Positions 1-20,224 of a DNA stretch of 64,000 nt are shown here, in pieces. The stretch covers positions 4,692,001-4,756,000 of the forward strand of contig WPIO01000014.1 in assembly GCA_009760855.2 (NCBI GenBank), read 5' to 3'. Source of the stretch: Cristatella mucedo (Eukaryota > Bryozoa > Phylactolaemata > Cristatellidae). Every line of letters begins with the position of its first letter. The stretch's first letter is position 1. Both the position numbers and the translations under genes were made by a program. The notes under the pieces are model-generated. The model saw only the letters and a program-made list of their open reading frames with translations, did not search any database and was not told where the DNA came from.

Positions 1-210
1 CCATTATTCTTATATTTCTTATTTCTTTATAACCACGAATAATCACGGTAAATTCCAACTTTGCTTTGGAAGAGGGCCCAAGTGCCTAACCTATCATGTG
101 AACCAACATGGATGGGCAATATTGCAGTTCTTTTGTTCGTTCTTTCTTAAATGTTGCAAAATCTTTGTAGGAGGAAAAAAGGAAATATATTTCAAAATGT
201 TTCTTGCCGA

Positions 211-310
211 ACTGGTATGGCCCAGTGGTTAAGGTGCTTGCTCCCGACCAAGGTCTGGCCGAGGTCGTGGGCTCGAGCAGATTAAGTTCTCTTAGAGCAC
301 TATACAAATG

Positions 311-345
<35 letters not shown>
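211..345 (+). mobile_element. SINE-A copy
   Basis: A tRNA-like head (GGCCCAGTGGTTAAGGTGCT as box A; GAGGTCGTGGGCTCGAGC as box B-like) followed by ATTAAGTTCTCTTAGAGCAC and a TA tail (316-344). An internal segment present in other copies is missing. Confidence 0.78.
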
Positions 346-347
<2 letters not shown>

Positions 348-566
348 CATAATGTTGTATAATGTTTTATATTTAGTATTACATAATTCTATGATTTATT
401 AGACATTTATATTCAGGTGGGCTCTCTTCTTATTGGTCAGCACCAGCTAGCAAATCTGCAGTGACTTGTTGGGGGAACATGTCTATGGGACATATTGCAT
501 ATTCAAAATGATATAGGTTTATTGGCTGCTTGTCTGAATATAGCATCAAACGAACCGGCCGCTTAC

Positions 567-9944
<9,378 letters not shown>

Positions 9945-11849
9945 GTCACACTATGCTTGCAAAGCGGCTCAGCCGGCGAGGATGCGGATCTGTCTACTAA
10001 TCACAGCGATGCCATTATATGACCAATGTGAAGGTTGTTTCGTAGCCCACAGTCGACCTGACCGCTCGCCGGGTCCTGTAAGACAACGCCTGTTCCTATT
10101 TATAGAATCCACGTTCTTAGCCTTATACTTATATAGGTATTTCTTTTTTCTCAGCAAAATGTTCGCTCAAATTTATTGATGTATTCGATTTGATTACTCA
10201 CGGTACATTAGGCACGTAGTTGGCGTCGAGTGTATTTCTGTAGCCGTTTGTTACTGTTATAGCTATGGTTGTGCTTAGGCCGTTTATATTGACTCAGATC
10301 GATCTAAGGCATTAATGGGCATTGTCAGACGACGTCGGCAATATCCTTACGGTGTCGATTTTTCTGTTGCACGCGCAGAAGTCACGACTAGTGGGCGCTC
10401 TGGGCTGCGGCGTCGGAAACAACCAATGCAGTAGATATCGAGTGATTTAATTTCACACGCAATACCCAAGCATTTCGGCCGTTCAGCGCTCGAGATGGCG
10501 CTGGCTGAACGCTCGCATCCTCTTGAGTGAGAAGACCAGACGGATGCAAGTCGTCAGACATGCACTGCATGTGCACCACGCGCGGGTCTGTGCCGGCACC
10601 TTCCGCTGCAACTGCAGTTTGCGTTCCAGCTGATGGAGCAGCTCTCTACCCAGGCATCTACGGTGAACAACCGCTCCTGAGCTGCTCCTTAATCGGTATT
10701 GCAGTCAGCCTGCGGTGTGGCGAGTGATGGATGTGGTATGCGAAGGCTATTGGCCGGGCAGGGCGAGGGAAAGGGATTTACCTGGACGACCGGGAGGGTC
10801 TAGGGGAGAACGGGGATGTCTCATCTTGTACAGTGATAATGCAAATTGTAGCAACTACGGTGGTCGGAATCGGCGTATCACTTTTGGCAGAGAGCTTCAG
10901 CCAAGTTCATCTTTGGGTCCTGCAGTCTTTTCTGAACGCGATCAATCTTCCTTAGATGTTGTACCAGAATGGTAACAGAGTCAACAAGTTATAGTTCGAA
11001 TTACAATGTAGGAGACTGGCAGCTTCACTTCTTGTTTGAAGCATTCTACTTGTGTCCTCATGACAGTTTTTCAAAAAGACCTACATTGCTGTTCAGTCCA
11101 TCATTGATAGCTTTCACAGCCTCTACTCTTGCACCACCTTGTTTTGTTGCAGAGTCATGTTTGACTGTGATGGCTAAGACTTTCTTCAGTTTTTCTCACC
11201 TCAGAATTGACCTTGAAAAGAATAAGTAGGTGCTCTCTGTTGTTCCAAAAAGGTTAAGACCACGGAATCTTGTAATGAAGCATGAATTCCGGCCAGGTTC
11301 AAGCTGTGGTTGTCAGTTTACAAAAATTACCTTCTCATTTCTGGACAGTATTCTCTTTTGGACACCTGACAAGTGGCGAGACGTGACTGCTTCGTTGTCG
11401 TAGCATAGCCAGTTAAGTAAGCCTAGCTTGCGTGATCTAATAGTGTCGGTGCTCAGCCACGGTACGCTGGCTCGCCCTTGACGCGACGTAGCAGGCCGGG
11501 CTTGTCCTTGATGCGATGCAGCCTGCCTGCCTGCGGCAGGAAAAATGAGGCGAGTGCACGGGCAGGGCAGTTGAAACGCGGACGGAGGGGTGAACGGCCG
11601 AGTGCTGGTTTCGCTGCCAAGCACCAGCCGAATACGCCGTGGTTAGAGCCTCGTCGGTGTTTCCGTGTCGTCGCGTGTTTTCAGCAAGATTGTCCAGCTA
11701 CAGCTTGGTCGAAATCTGGAAACATGCTTAACTAGCTCAGCCAGCAATAGTCAAGTCCATTGAAACAAGGACTTGCTTGAAATCAGGATTGGTATTCTCA
11801 CATGAAAAAGTTTTAAGAAATATGCACAATCCATTTTGCTTTTGGTGCC
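9945..11849. other. THOC7 upstream region
   Basis: Moderately CpG-rich (to about 10700 and again 11440-11660). It probably contains the THOC7 promoter and 5' UTR. No homology-supported gene seen. Confidence 0.5.
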
Positions 11850-14725
11850 TTCGTGGCCTTGGCACCCGGGGATATCTTCCCCCTGCCCAGCCCTTGCTAC
11901 ATCTCTTGTGCCGCCCTGCACGATCTCAGCGACGCTGCAATAAATCTCTCTAGCTTAGTGCTCATCAGGTCTGCAATGGCTCCAGCCGCCCATGTTAATG
12001 CATGTCTTTGGAATTCTCCCTCAATCTGCAACAAACCCCTAATAATACGAGACATAATTAATGAGGACATAAACCTGTTTGCCTTGACCAAGACCTGGTT
12101 AAAGTCGATTACCACCCCGACTATAACCGACGCAACCCTTACAGGCTTCGCCTTTTTTCATGCCACTAGATCAATCAAAACTGGCGGTTTGTACACAATT
12201 ATCATGCGCCCATCCTTCAAGTTTCAAGCCGTTTGCAGTCCCCTCGAAGCAGTCTTCCGAATTTCTTGTTTTGAGTTCATCCGAAAACAAGCTGCTAGTG
12301 GTTGCAGTGGTCTATGGACTCCAGATACAAATTACTCTTTTATCTCATATATGTTTTTGTGATCTCATTTGATTCTATGTAAACTTGATATCGATGCTGT
12401 CCACTATAGAATACCTTCTTCCCTGCTGCTCAATCCCCCTTTCGACCTGTCATCAATAGTAGAATGCTAAAACATGACACTAGCTGTCGACCGAGTTTGC
12501 ACCTCTGACTAAGCACACTGTGCACCCACGCCCAGACGGCCTTTGGTTTAATGCAGAAATTAAAGTAGCTGGGTCTATTAAGCACTAGCTTGAAAAAAAG
12601 CACAAAGAAGATCTGGACTGACTATCCGTCAACAGGCATATGAGGACTACTGTAGATTATGCCAATCAGTCCTAGCTTAGGCTAAGTCTACCTTCGAGAA
12701 AAATATTGTTGAATCACAGATGCAAAATCAAAAAATGCTGATAATTATGATTAGCCATCTCCTTAACCGCTTCCAGGTTAGCTCCTTCCCTAGTGATCAC
12801 CTCTAGCTTCGTTGTCGGCAAGATAGACAAGATCAGAGAATGCTCTCCTAAGATTACATAATCCCTTATGGACTACTGTCACTCAATAACAACCTCACAG
12901 GACCCCCTCCCTCAATTCCTAGCCACCCCTCAATGTTCTATTCAAGGAAGCCACGAGTGACCTTATCCTGAAATTAATCTCCCAATCAAAAAAGAATACT
13001 AGTCCTCTGGACACTACAACCGTGGTCCTACTTCTACGATGCATAGATCTGCTGCTGCCATGCATAACTAATATTATTAATATGCCCTTGGCCTCATGAC
13101 ACGTCCCTGCCTTTTTCAAAAAGGCTGTAGTCAGGCCACTACTCGAGAAAGCAACACAAGACCAAGAGAACTTGAACAACTTCTGCCTAGTCTCCCTTCT
13201 ACCGTTCCTATTAACGACAGTGGACCGAATTGTGGCAGACCAGCTGAACTCATACATTGAAACGTAAACCCTAGCTAGTAAGTTCAACTCTGGTTTTAAA
13301 GCTTATCACTCCACAGAGTAATCATTGCATAGGGTTTACAACGACCTTCTTAAGAATGCAGATTTACGTAAAGTCTCTCTGCAAGTTTTGCTTGATCTTT
13401 CGGCAGCGTTCAATACTATCGGTCACCAAGTCCTTCTCGAGTGCCTTTCATCTTGCCTGGACATTACTGGCAGTGCACTACAATAGTTTTAAGTAATACC
13501 TTAGTGGGGGACTCCAGCATTGATGCGAACAGAAAAACTCATCCGATGACACACTGAAATATGGGTACCTCAGGGCTCTGTGCTTGGTCCACTTTCTTCA
13601 CAGTTTATACTCTCACTCGTACAGATGCGATCGCCAACACAATCTAGGCCTTCACTTCTATGCAGATTACACTGAGTTGTACCTTTGCTTCGATCCCTCC
13701 CAGCTTCCAGGCACATCAAACTCTCCAAACACCCTTGCTGCATATATTGCTGATATCCCGAAATGGATGGCAGCAAACTTTCTTAAATTGAATGACGACA
13801 ATACCAACTTACTAGTTATGGGAAAACCAAGTGTGATTCAGAAATTGGAAAAGTAACGCTCAAAATTGGCTCAGCCAGCATATCTCCCGTTGAACCTGCC
13901 CATAGTCTGTGTGTCCTGTTTCAAAGTGACATTTCATTAGACGACCACGTCAGCTTTACAGTCACGTCTGCCTTCTTTCAGCTGCATAACATTGCTAAAA
14001 TTTGGGCTTGCTTAGACAGGGATATTAAATCAAATCTGGTCCATGCATTTATGACATCCTGTCTCGACTTCTGTAACTCACTACTTGCTGGCCCTACCGA
14101 CCTGTGCAATCAGGCACTTAGCTGGTGAAAAACTCTGCAGCTAGGCATGTCTGTCGTGAGCATCGCAGTTGCCACATCAAACTACTTTTTGCCTAACTGC
14201 ACTAACTCACAGTCAAGCAGGGCATCGACTCCAAGGTTTTTCACCCACTTTTAGGTGTCTTTATGCTGTGGCTTTAGCCTACCTACCAGAACTACTACCT
14301 CCCCAGATTGGGCATCGTACCACCTGCATTTCCTAATCGAATCCTTTAGCTACACCTCGTGCAAATCTCAAATCTTTTAGAGACTGCTTCTTTATTTATT
14401 CTATCACAAAGCCTGGAAGCCACTCGTGACTGGCGTCACGACTTCCCCTGACTTAAAAAAGCTGAAATTGCACCTATTTGTCGCAGCATTTAGTGGGTCT
14501 TTGTGATTCGCCCTGTGTGTGCTTATGCATGCTGACACTGTGCATGTTGCCACTTACAATATTTGCATGCTGACCATATGCATGTCACCTCTATGTTATT
14601 CTTGTTGACATTGGGAATGCTATTATTACTAATCATACGACCATGCTTCCTTTACAGCATGTGTAAAGTGCCTAGAAACAATTTAAGTTCTTGGATGGTG
14701 CTATACAAGTGTATTATTATAACAC
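11850..14725 (+). mobile_element. LINE-A copy 1, heavily decayed
   Basis: A non-LTR retrotransposon copy co-linear with the younger copy at 16.6-20.0 kb. Endonuclease-like sequence (NACLWNSPSICNKPL, LTKTWLKS) starts about 11950. RT-like fragments follow (13390-13860, including [19 protein letters not shown] with the DD motif altered to DY), then the tail GTAAAGTGCCTAGAAA...GTGCTATACAAGTG and TTATTAT at about 14720. It carries many frameshifts, stops and deletions, so it is inactive. Confidence 0.85.
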
Positions 14726-15531
14726 TATTCAATTTCTAGTTTAACGTATTTAAATTTCTGCGCACCTTTTTGACATTTTAGTTTTTAATAATGGTCCTCA
14801 GCTTATCTTATGCCAATTAAGCTTGTTGATTAACGATGAAGCACGAACTGACTACAAGCCGTGTGTGATGAGCAGAACCAGTCTGCTGCGGTTTTTGTGT
14901 AAGATTTACCCAAGTATTTTCAAAGGATCATCGTGGATATTTTCCGTCAGTGGACCCCGATATGGCTATTAAGATGAGATAGAAAACTGTGGCGAAATGA
15001 AAGGGGCAGGCTGGCGAAACTCACGGCTCGGGGTGTACGACCCAGATGAAGAGACCAACTAGCCTGTTTAGCGGTTGGTAAGTCATCCATTGAGTCATAC
15101 GCTGTCGTGTACTCCGTATTTCAGATGTACTGAGTTTTTGTATTGAAGGCCAACTTAAGGCCAATAAGTCAGCTGCCTGACATTAATCGCTGTAGCACTC
15201 CTGAAGTACAGAATGCCAACATGGTTTACACCGTGAATTATCTTCCCCGGGACGATTCAAAACGATTTATGTTTTTTGAAAGTATAAGGACATACCGTAT
15301 ATTTGCACTGTAGTTATTAGACAAAATGTATGCTGTACTTAGTTGAGCGTGCAGCTCCATAAGGCCACGAGAAACATTGGCATAACAAACGTAACAAATA
15401 GGGCTGCTAATACTACAACCCCACCATGCTGACCTTATACAGGCTGAGCTGCAAGTGAAGGTTTAGGGCTGTATCTGGGAAAACTCAGACTGGCTCTCCT
15501 TAAACGCGTCGAATAAGTGATTCCTACTCTG
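14726..15531. other. Spacer between LINE-A copies
   Basis: AT-rich sequence with stops in all frames. I see no gene, RNA or clear repeat before the SINE-A at 15532. Confidence 0.5.
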
Positions 15532-15672
15532 GAATGGTTTGGTCTAGCGGTTAAGGTGCTCGCCCCGACCAAGGTCTGACTGAGGTCGTGGGCTCGAGCA
15601 CCGAGGCATATGTGAAGTGCCTGAATAGAGATTAAGTTCTCTTGGGGCGCTATATAAATGAATTTATTATGG
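15532..15672 (+). mobile_element. SINE-A copy, most complete
   Basis: Head GGTCTAGCGGTTAAGGTGCT and GGTCGTGGGCTCGAGCA, body ATATGTGAAGTGCCTGAATA, tail GATTAAGTTCTCTTGGGGCG plus CTATATAAATGAATTTATTA. The tail half closely matches the LINE-A 3' end. Confidence 0.85.
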
Positions 15673-15945
15673 AATGCATTCTATAGCGCACTCCAAGCCA
15701 GAACAGCTTCCGATGTGAAATCATTGAGTAGCACGGAACATACTCTATCTGTGGCGAACAACAATCGAGGGATGAAAGCGATTTATTTTGGAAAGCCCGC
15801 TCAAATTTTCACTGCAAAAGTAGAGTAAATTATATGCAGATTCTCACGGGTTACCAAGTTAAAATACAGGTACAAGCAGCTAGAAAAGCACCAAAACTTC
15901 ACGACTATCTGCCTTTTAAAAATAACGCAAAGCACGTTCAATTAT

Positions 15946-16191
15946 ATGTCTGTCGAGGCAGGATCCACTGATCGTTCATTCGAACTAGCTGATCAAGCCT
16001 ATCAAAAGAAGTTGGCCTCGATTACCAAAAATTATCACGAGTATCAAAGACAGTTAGCTGAGTTGGTCCACAAAAGTTTGACAGATGGAATGCAGCTTGA
16101 AGCCATCAGAAATCGAAAAGACCAGATATTCACTTTTATGAAGCTGAGAAAAACAGACGAAAAGGAGAGCGATCTGATCAAAGGAAATTAA
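15946..16191 (+). CDS. Unrecognised 81-codon ORF
   Basis: Starts MSVEAGSTDRSFELADQAYQ and ends in a charged KLRKTDEKESDLIKGN. It is predicted mostly helical, with no signal peptide or membrane segment. It lies between SINE-A and LINE-A copy 2 in otherwise stop-rich DNA, and AATAAA overlaps the stop codon (16189-16195). Its composition (K, E, Q, few Cys or Pro) looks more protein-like than the repeat-derived frames nearby. I do not recognise a family. It could be a small single-exon gene, a retrocopy or chance. Confidence 0.35.
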   Translation: MSVEAGSTDRSFELADQAYQKKLASITKNYHEYQRQLAELVHKSLTDGMQLEAIRNRKDQIFTFMKLRKTDEKESDLIKGN

Positions 16192-16874
16192 TAAATTCAT
16201 CTGAAGTGAAAAAGTTGGCTGGTAGCAAAGACATAACACTCCGGTGTTGAATGACATTGAATTACTCTCGAGGCCTTCAAGATGTATTTGTTTCTCTTTC
16301 GTATGCAGACGCTCTCTGCCGGTACCACACAGAGCGGCAGGTACTTGAATCGGAGGGGGCGCGTAGACAGCCAAGTTGGAGAGACTTACCTGGTTAGAAC
16401 AGCACGATTGACGCGCCATTGAAAATTAAGAATGTCTTGTAAATTGCGTGATTTTGGATTCTAAAATAATGGATATGAAAACAGCTAAGACCTGTTTAAA
16501 GTTATTCTGATTGTTTTTTTTACCGTAGCGCGTAAGAAATTACGTGCCTATGGACATCTAAACGCTTTTCGCTTCGGGCTGCTGGGTCTCCCACGCCGGC
16601 GGCTGCATTAGCTACGCCGGCGGCTAGTAACCTACTTGTTAGTTATGGTCGTCAGCAGCTGCTATCGCTTCGTCATCGTATATCAAATGCATTCCTAGAT
16701 ATTAATGTTGTTGCTAAGATTCATGAACTATGCATTAACAAAAGGAAAGCACCCCGTAGCCGCCGCGGTGGCCGGAACCGCCAGCTTAGACGCTGCTCGT
16801 TTGGTATTCCTAGCATTGTCTCGAACCGCTTAGCACGCTCCCCCGCATGCGTCACTGTAAATCTCTCAAACTTA

Positions 16875-17786
16875 GTGGTCATCAGGCCTGTTGTAACCCA
16901 ATCGGCCAGACTTAACGCTTGCCTTTGGAATCCTCGCTCAATGTGCAATAAACCTCTAGTAATAAACGACTTTATTTCTGAAAATGGTATCGACCTGCTC
17001 GCCCTAACTGAAACTTGGCTGAAATCGATAAACTGCCCGACAATTAAAGACGCTACTCCATCTGGTTTTACGTTCTTTCACACCCCTAGATCAATCAAAA
17101 CTGGAGGTGGAGTTGCTATGATCGTTCGCTCGAAATTCAACTTCAAGCCATTTGCGGTACCCTCGAAGCAGTCTTTTGAATCAATTGTCCTGGTCTCACC
17201 CGAAAACAAGCTACCGATAGTGGCAGTAGTCTATCGCCCACCAGGTACCAAATCCTCCTTTATCTCAGATTTCTCCGATCTCATTTCGATTCTGTGTGCA
17301 AGAAATCGATCCTTCCTCGTTATGGGTGATTTCAACGTTCACTTTGATAACTTATCTGATGCTTTCAGCACCGAATTTCGTACATTGACAGACTCATTAT
17401 CTCTTGTGGCTCATGTGCATGGCCCTACCCACATCAAGGGTCACACACTCGACCAAATTTTCTCATATAACTGCACTTTGTCATCACCAGTTATCACCAA
17501 ATCCTGCTTATCTGACCACATGCAGATCTCATTCAATCTACAGTGTGTGCCCACATTCTCCTCTAAAATAACCTGTGAATCGCGAAACCTCAAGACCCTT
17601 GACATCGATGCTGTCCGTGCGAGCATATCTGCTTCACCTTTGCTGCTCAGTCCTCCCTCCGATCTGTCATCACTGGTAGATTGCTACAACACGACACTAG
17701 CTGACACGCTCGACGAGTTTGCACCTTTGACAAAGCACACTGTGCGCCCCCCGCCCAGACGGCCTATGGTTTACCACAGACATTAA
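16875..17786 (+). pseudogene. LINE-A endonuclease domain
   Basis: 303 open codons. APE-type endonuclease motifs appear in order: NACLWNPRSMCNK, LLALTETWLKS, GGGVAMIVR, VYRPPGT, MGDFNVHFD, THIKGHTLDQIFS and LSDHMQISFN. The frame ends at an early stop because of an apparent one-base insertion near 17765; homologous sequence resumes in another frame (KLEKAYKRSGLTVHRQAYED). Confidence 0.88.
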
Positions 17787-18297
17787 ACTAGCCAAGTCTA
17801 CTAAACGAAAGCTTGAAAAGGCATACAAAAGATCCGGACTAACTGTCCATCGACAGGCATATGAAGACTACTGTAGGTCGTACCAATCGATCCTAGCAAA
17901 GGCTAAGTCTAGCTTCTATAGAAACATTGTTGAATCACAGATGCACAATCCAAAAATGCTGATGTCGACAATAAACCATCTCCTCAACCGTTCCCAGGTT
18001 AGCTCCTTACCAGATGATCCTTGTGATGATCTAGCCGATCGCTTCTCTCGATTCTTTGTGCAGAAGATAGACAAAATCAGGGAATCCATCCCTGCGATGA
18101 CAACCTTCCCACTAGAATGCTGTACCTCGGTTCCTGGCTGCGCCTCAATGTCTGCATTTAAACAGGTCACCAGTGATGTAGTCCTAAAGCTCGTATCTCA
18201 ATAAAAGAAGACAACAAGTCCACTGGACCCTATTCCCACCGTCCTGCTCCTACGTTGCATTGATCTGCTGCTGCCATGCATAACCAACATCATTAAT
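17787..18297 (+). pseudogene. LINE-A linker between endonuclease and RT
   Basis: Homologous coding sequence continues in the frame of the RT half, e.g. NIVESQMHNPKMLMSTINHL and SRFFVQKIDKIRESIP. It is interrupted by TAA at 18202-18204. In copy 1 the equivalent codon is TCA, so a single substitution probably created this stop. Confidence 0.75.
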
Positions 18298-19743
18298 ATG
18301 TCATTAGCCTCAGGTCAGGTCCCAGCACCTTTCAAAAAAGCTGTAGTCAGGCCACTTCTCAAGAAAGCTACACTAGACCAAGAGAACTTAAGCAACTACC
18401 GCCCAGTCTCCCTTCTACCATTCCTATCAAAGACACTGGAACGGGTCGTGGCAGACCAGCTGAACTCGTATATCGAAACCTCACACCTTGCTAGTAAGTT
18501 CCAGTCTGGCTTTAGAGCTAATCACTCCACAGAGTCAGCATTGCTTCGGGTATACAACGACCTACTTAGGAATGCAGACATGGGTAGAGTGTCTCTTCTT
18601 GTTTTGCTCGATCTTTCGGCAGCTTTTGATACCATCGATCACAAAGTACTTCTAGAGCGCCTCTCATCTCGCCTGGGCATCACTGGCACTGCTCTGCAGT
18701 GGTTCAGGTCCTATCTCAGTGGGAGACTCCAGAGTGTTGACGTGAATGGACAAAGATCATCTGAAGTACCTCTAAAATATGGAGTACCTCAGGGCTCTGT
18801 GCTAGGTCCGGTCCTTTTCACGGTTTATACTCTCCCTCTTGCTGATGTGATTGCCAAGCACAATCTAGGCTTTCACTTCTATGCGGATGACACTCAGTTG
18901 TACCTTTGCTTTGATCCCTCCCAGCCTTCGAGCACCTCAAATTCTCTCAACTCACTTGCTGCATGCATTGATGACATCCGATCATGGATGGCAGCAAATT
19001 TTCTAAAACTAAACGATGATAAAACTAACTTACTAGTTATGGGCAAACCTAGTGTTATTCAGAAATTGGAAAGGCTGACTTTCAAAATTGGCTCTGCCAG
19101 CATATCTCCAGTTGCATCAGCTCGAAATCTAGGTGTCATATTCCAAAGCGACCTCTCGTTAGACGACCACATCAGCTCCACAGTCAAATCAGCCTATTTT
19201 CAGCTTCATAACATTGCTAAAATTAGGGCTTGTTTAGATAAGGATACCACGTCCAAGTTGGTCCATGCATTCGTGACATCTCGTCTCGACTTCTGCAACT
19301 CACTGCTTACTGGCCTACCAGCATGTGCGATCAGGCGATTGCAGCTGGTGCAAAACTCTGCAGCTAGGCTTGTCTGTCGTGAGCGTCGCAGTTGCCACAT
19401 TACTCCACTTCTCGCCGACCTGCACTGGTTACCAGTCAAGCAACGGATTGACTTCAAGGTTTTGTCGCTCACTTTTAGGTCTCTTCATTCTATGGCTCCA
19501 GCCTATCTTTCAGATATACTACCCCATCAGGCAAAGCATCGTACCACTCGCTTTTCGGAATCCAACAGTCTAGAAATACCTCGTACAAACCTTAAATCCT
19601 TTGGAGACCGTGCATTTAGCTCGTATGCTCCCACAGCCTGGAACTCCCTCCCGACCTGCATCAGAACATCCCCTGACCTGACCACATTTAAAAGAAACTT
19701 AAAAACATACCTATTTAGGACAGCATTTAGTGGGTCCTTGTGA
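18298..19743 (+). CDS. LINE-A reverse transcriptase domain
   Basis: 481 open codons. RT blocks in order: [90 protein letters not shown] and the catalytic [16 protein letters not shown]. Its C-terminal part ([38 protein letters not shown]) is typical of CR1/L2-like elements. It is upstream-interrupted as a whole ORF2. Confidence 0.9.
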   Translation: MSLASGQVPAPFKKAVVRPLLKKATLDQENLSNYRPVSLLPFLSKTLERVVADQLNSYIETSHLASKFQSGFRANHSTESALLRVYNDLLRNADMGRVSLLVLLDLSAAFDTIDHKVLLERLSSRLGITGTALQWFRSYLSGRLQSVDVNGQRSSEVPLKYGVPQGSVLGPVLFTVYTLPLADVIAKHNLGFHFYADDTQLYLCFDPSQPSSTSNSLNSLAACIDDIRSWMAANFLKLNDDKTNLLVMGKPSVIQKLERLTFKIGSASISPVASARNLGVIFQSDLSLDDHISSTVKSAYFQLHNIAKIRACLDKDTTSKLVHAFVTSRLDFCNSLLTGLPACAIRRLQLVQNSAARLVCRERRSCHITPLLADLHWLPVKQRIDFKVLSLTFRSLHSMAPAYLSDILPHQAKHRTTRFSESNSLEIPRTNLKSFGDRAFSSYAPTAWNSLPTCIRTSPDLTTFKRNLKTYLFRTAFSGSL

Positions 19744-20224
19744 TTCGTCCTCGATGTGCTTATGCGTGCTGACACGGTTCATGCTGCCACTAACCACATT
19801 TGCATGCTGACCCAGTGCATGTAACCCCTAACCATGTTATTCATTTTGTTTGTTTTTCAAGCATGATTTTACTTACTATTCTATTGCGTATCACTTTGCA
19901 GCAAATGTAAAGCGCCTAGAAAGAGATTAAGTTCTCTGAGGGCGCTTTATCAAGTGCAATATTATTATTATTATTATTATTATATGAGCGATTGCTTCGA
20001 CAAGGGCGAAATTTCATGCTGTTTTGCAGGCAATGACACAATCTCAGTGAAATATATTCGACTAGTCAAGTCATTTCACATCCGAACCAGCAAGTAGATG
20101 TAAAGCTGGGTTTCAACATAGGAGGTTTACTATCAGTAACCAATTTGCATGACCACTTGACCACATTTACACTTCGTCCTCGCTTGTCGATTTCACACGG
20201 GGACGCCTATTGGAGGCTCCTTTC

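Larger units (their letters stand above)
16560..19990 (+). mobile_element. LINE-A copy 2, nearly intact
   Basis: A CR1/L2/Rex1-like (Jockey-superfamily) non-LTR element with an APE-type endonuclease followed by reverse transcriptase. It ends in GTAAAGCGCCTAGAAAGAGATTAAG-type sequence and a TAT microsatellite tail (19962-19982). The 5' limit is approximate, and I see no ORF1. Against copy 1 it has two obvious lesions: an extra base near 17765 and a TAA at 18202. Confidence 0.88.
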
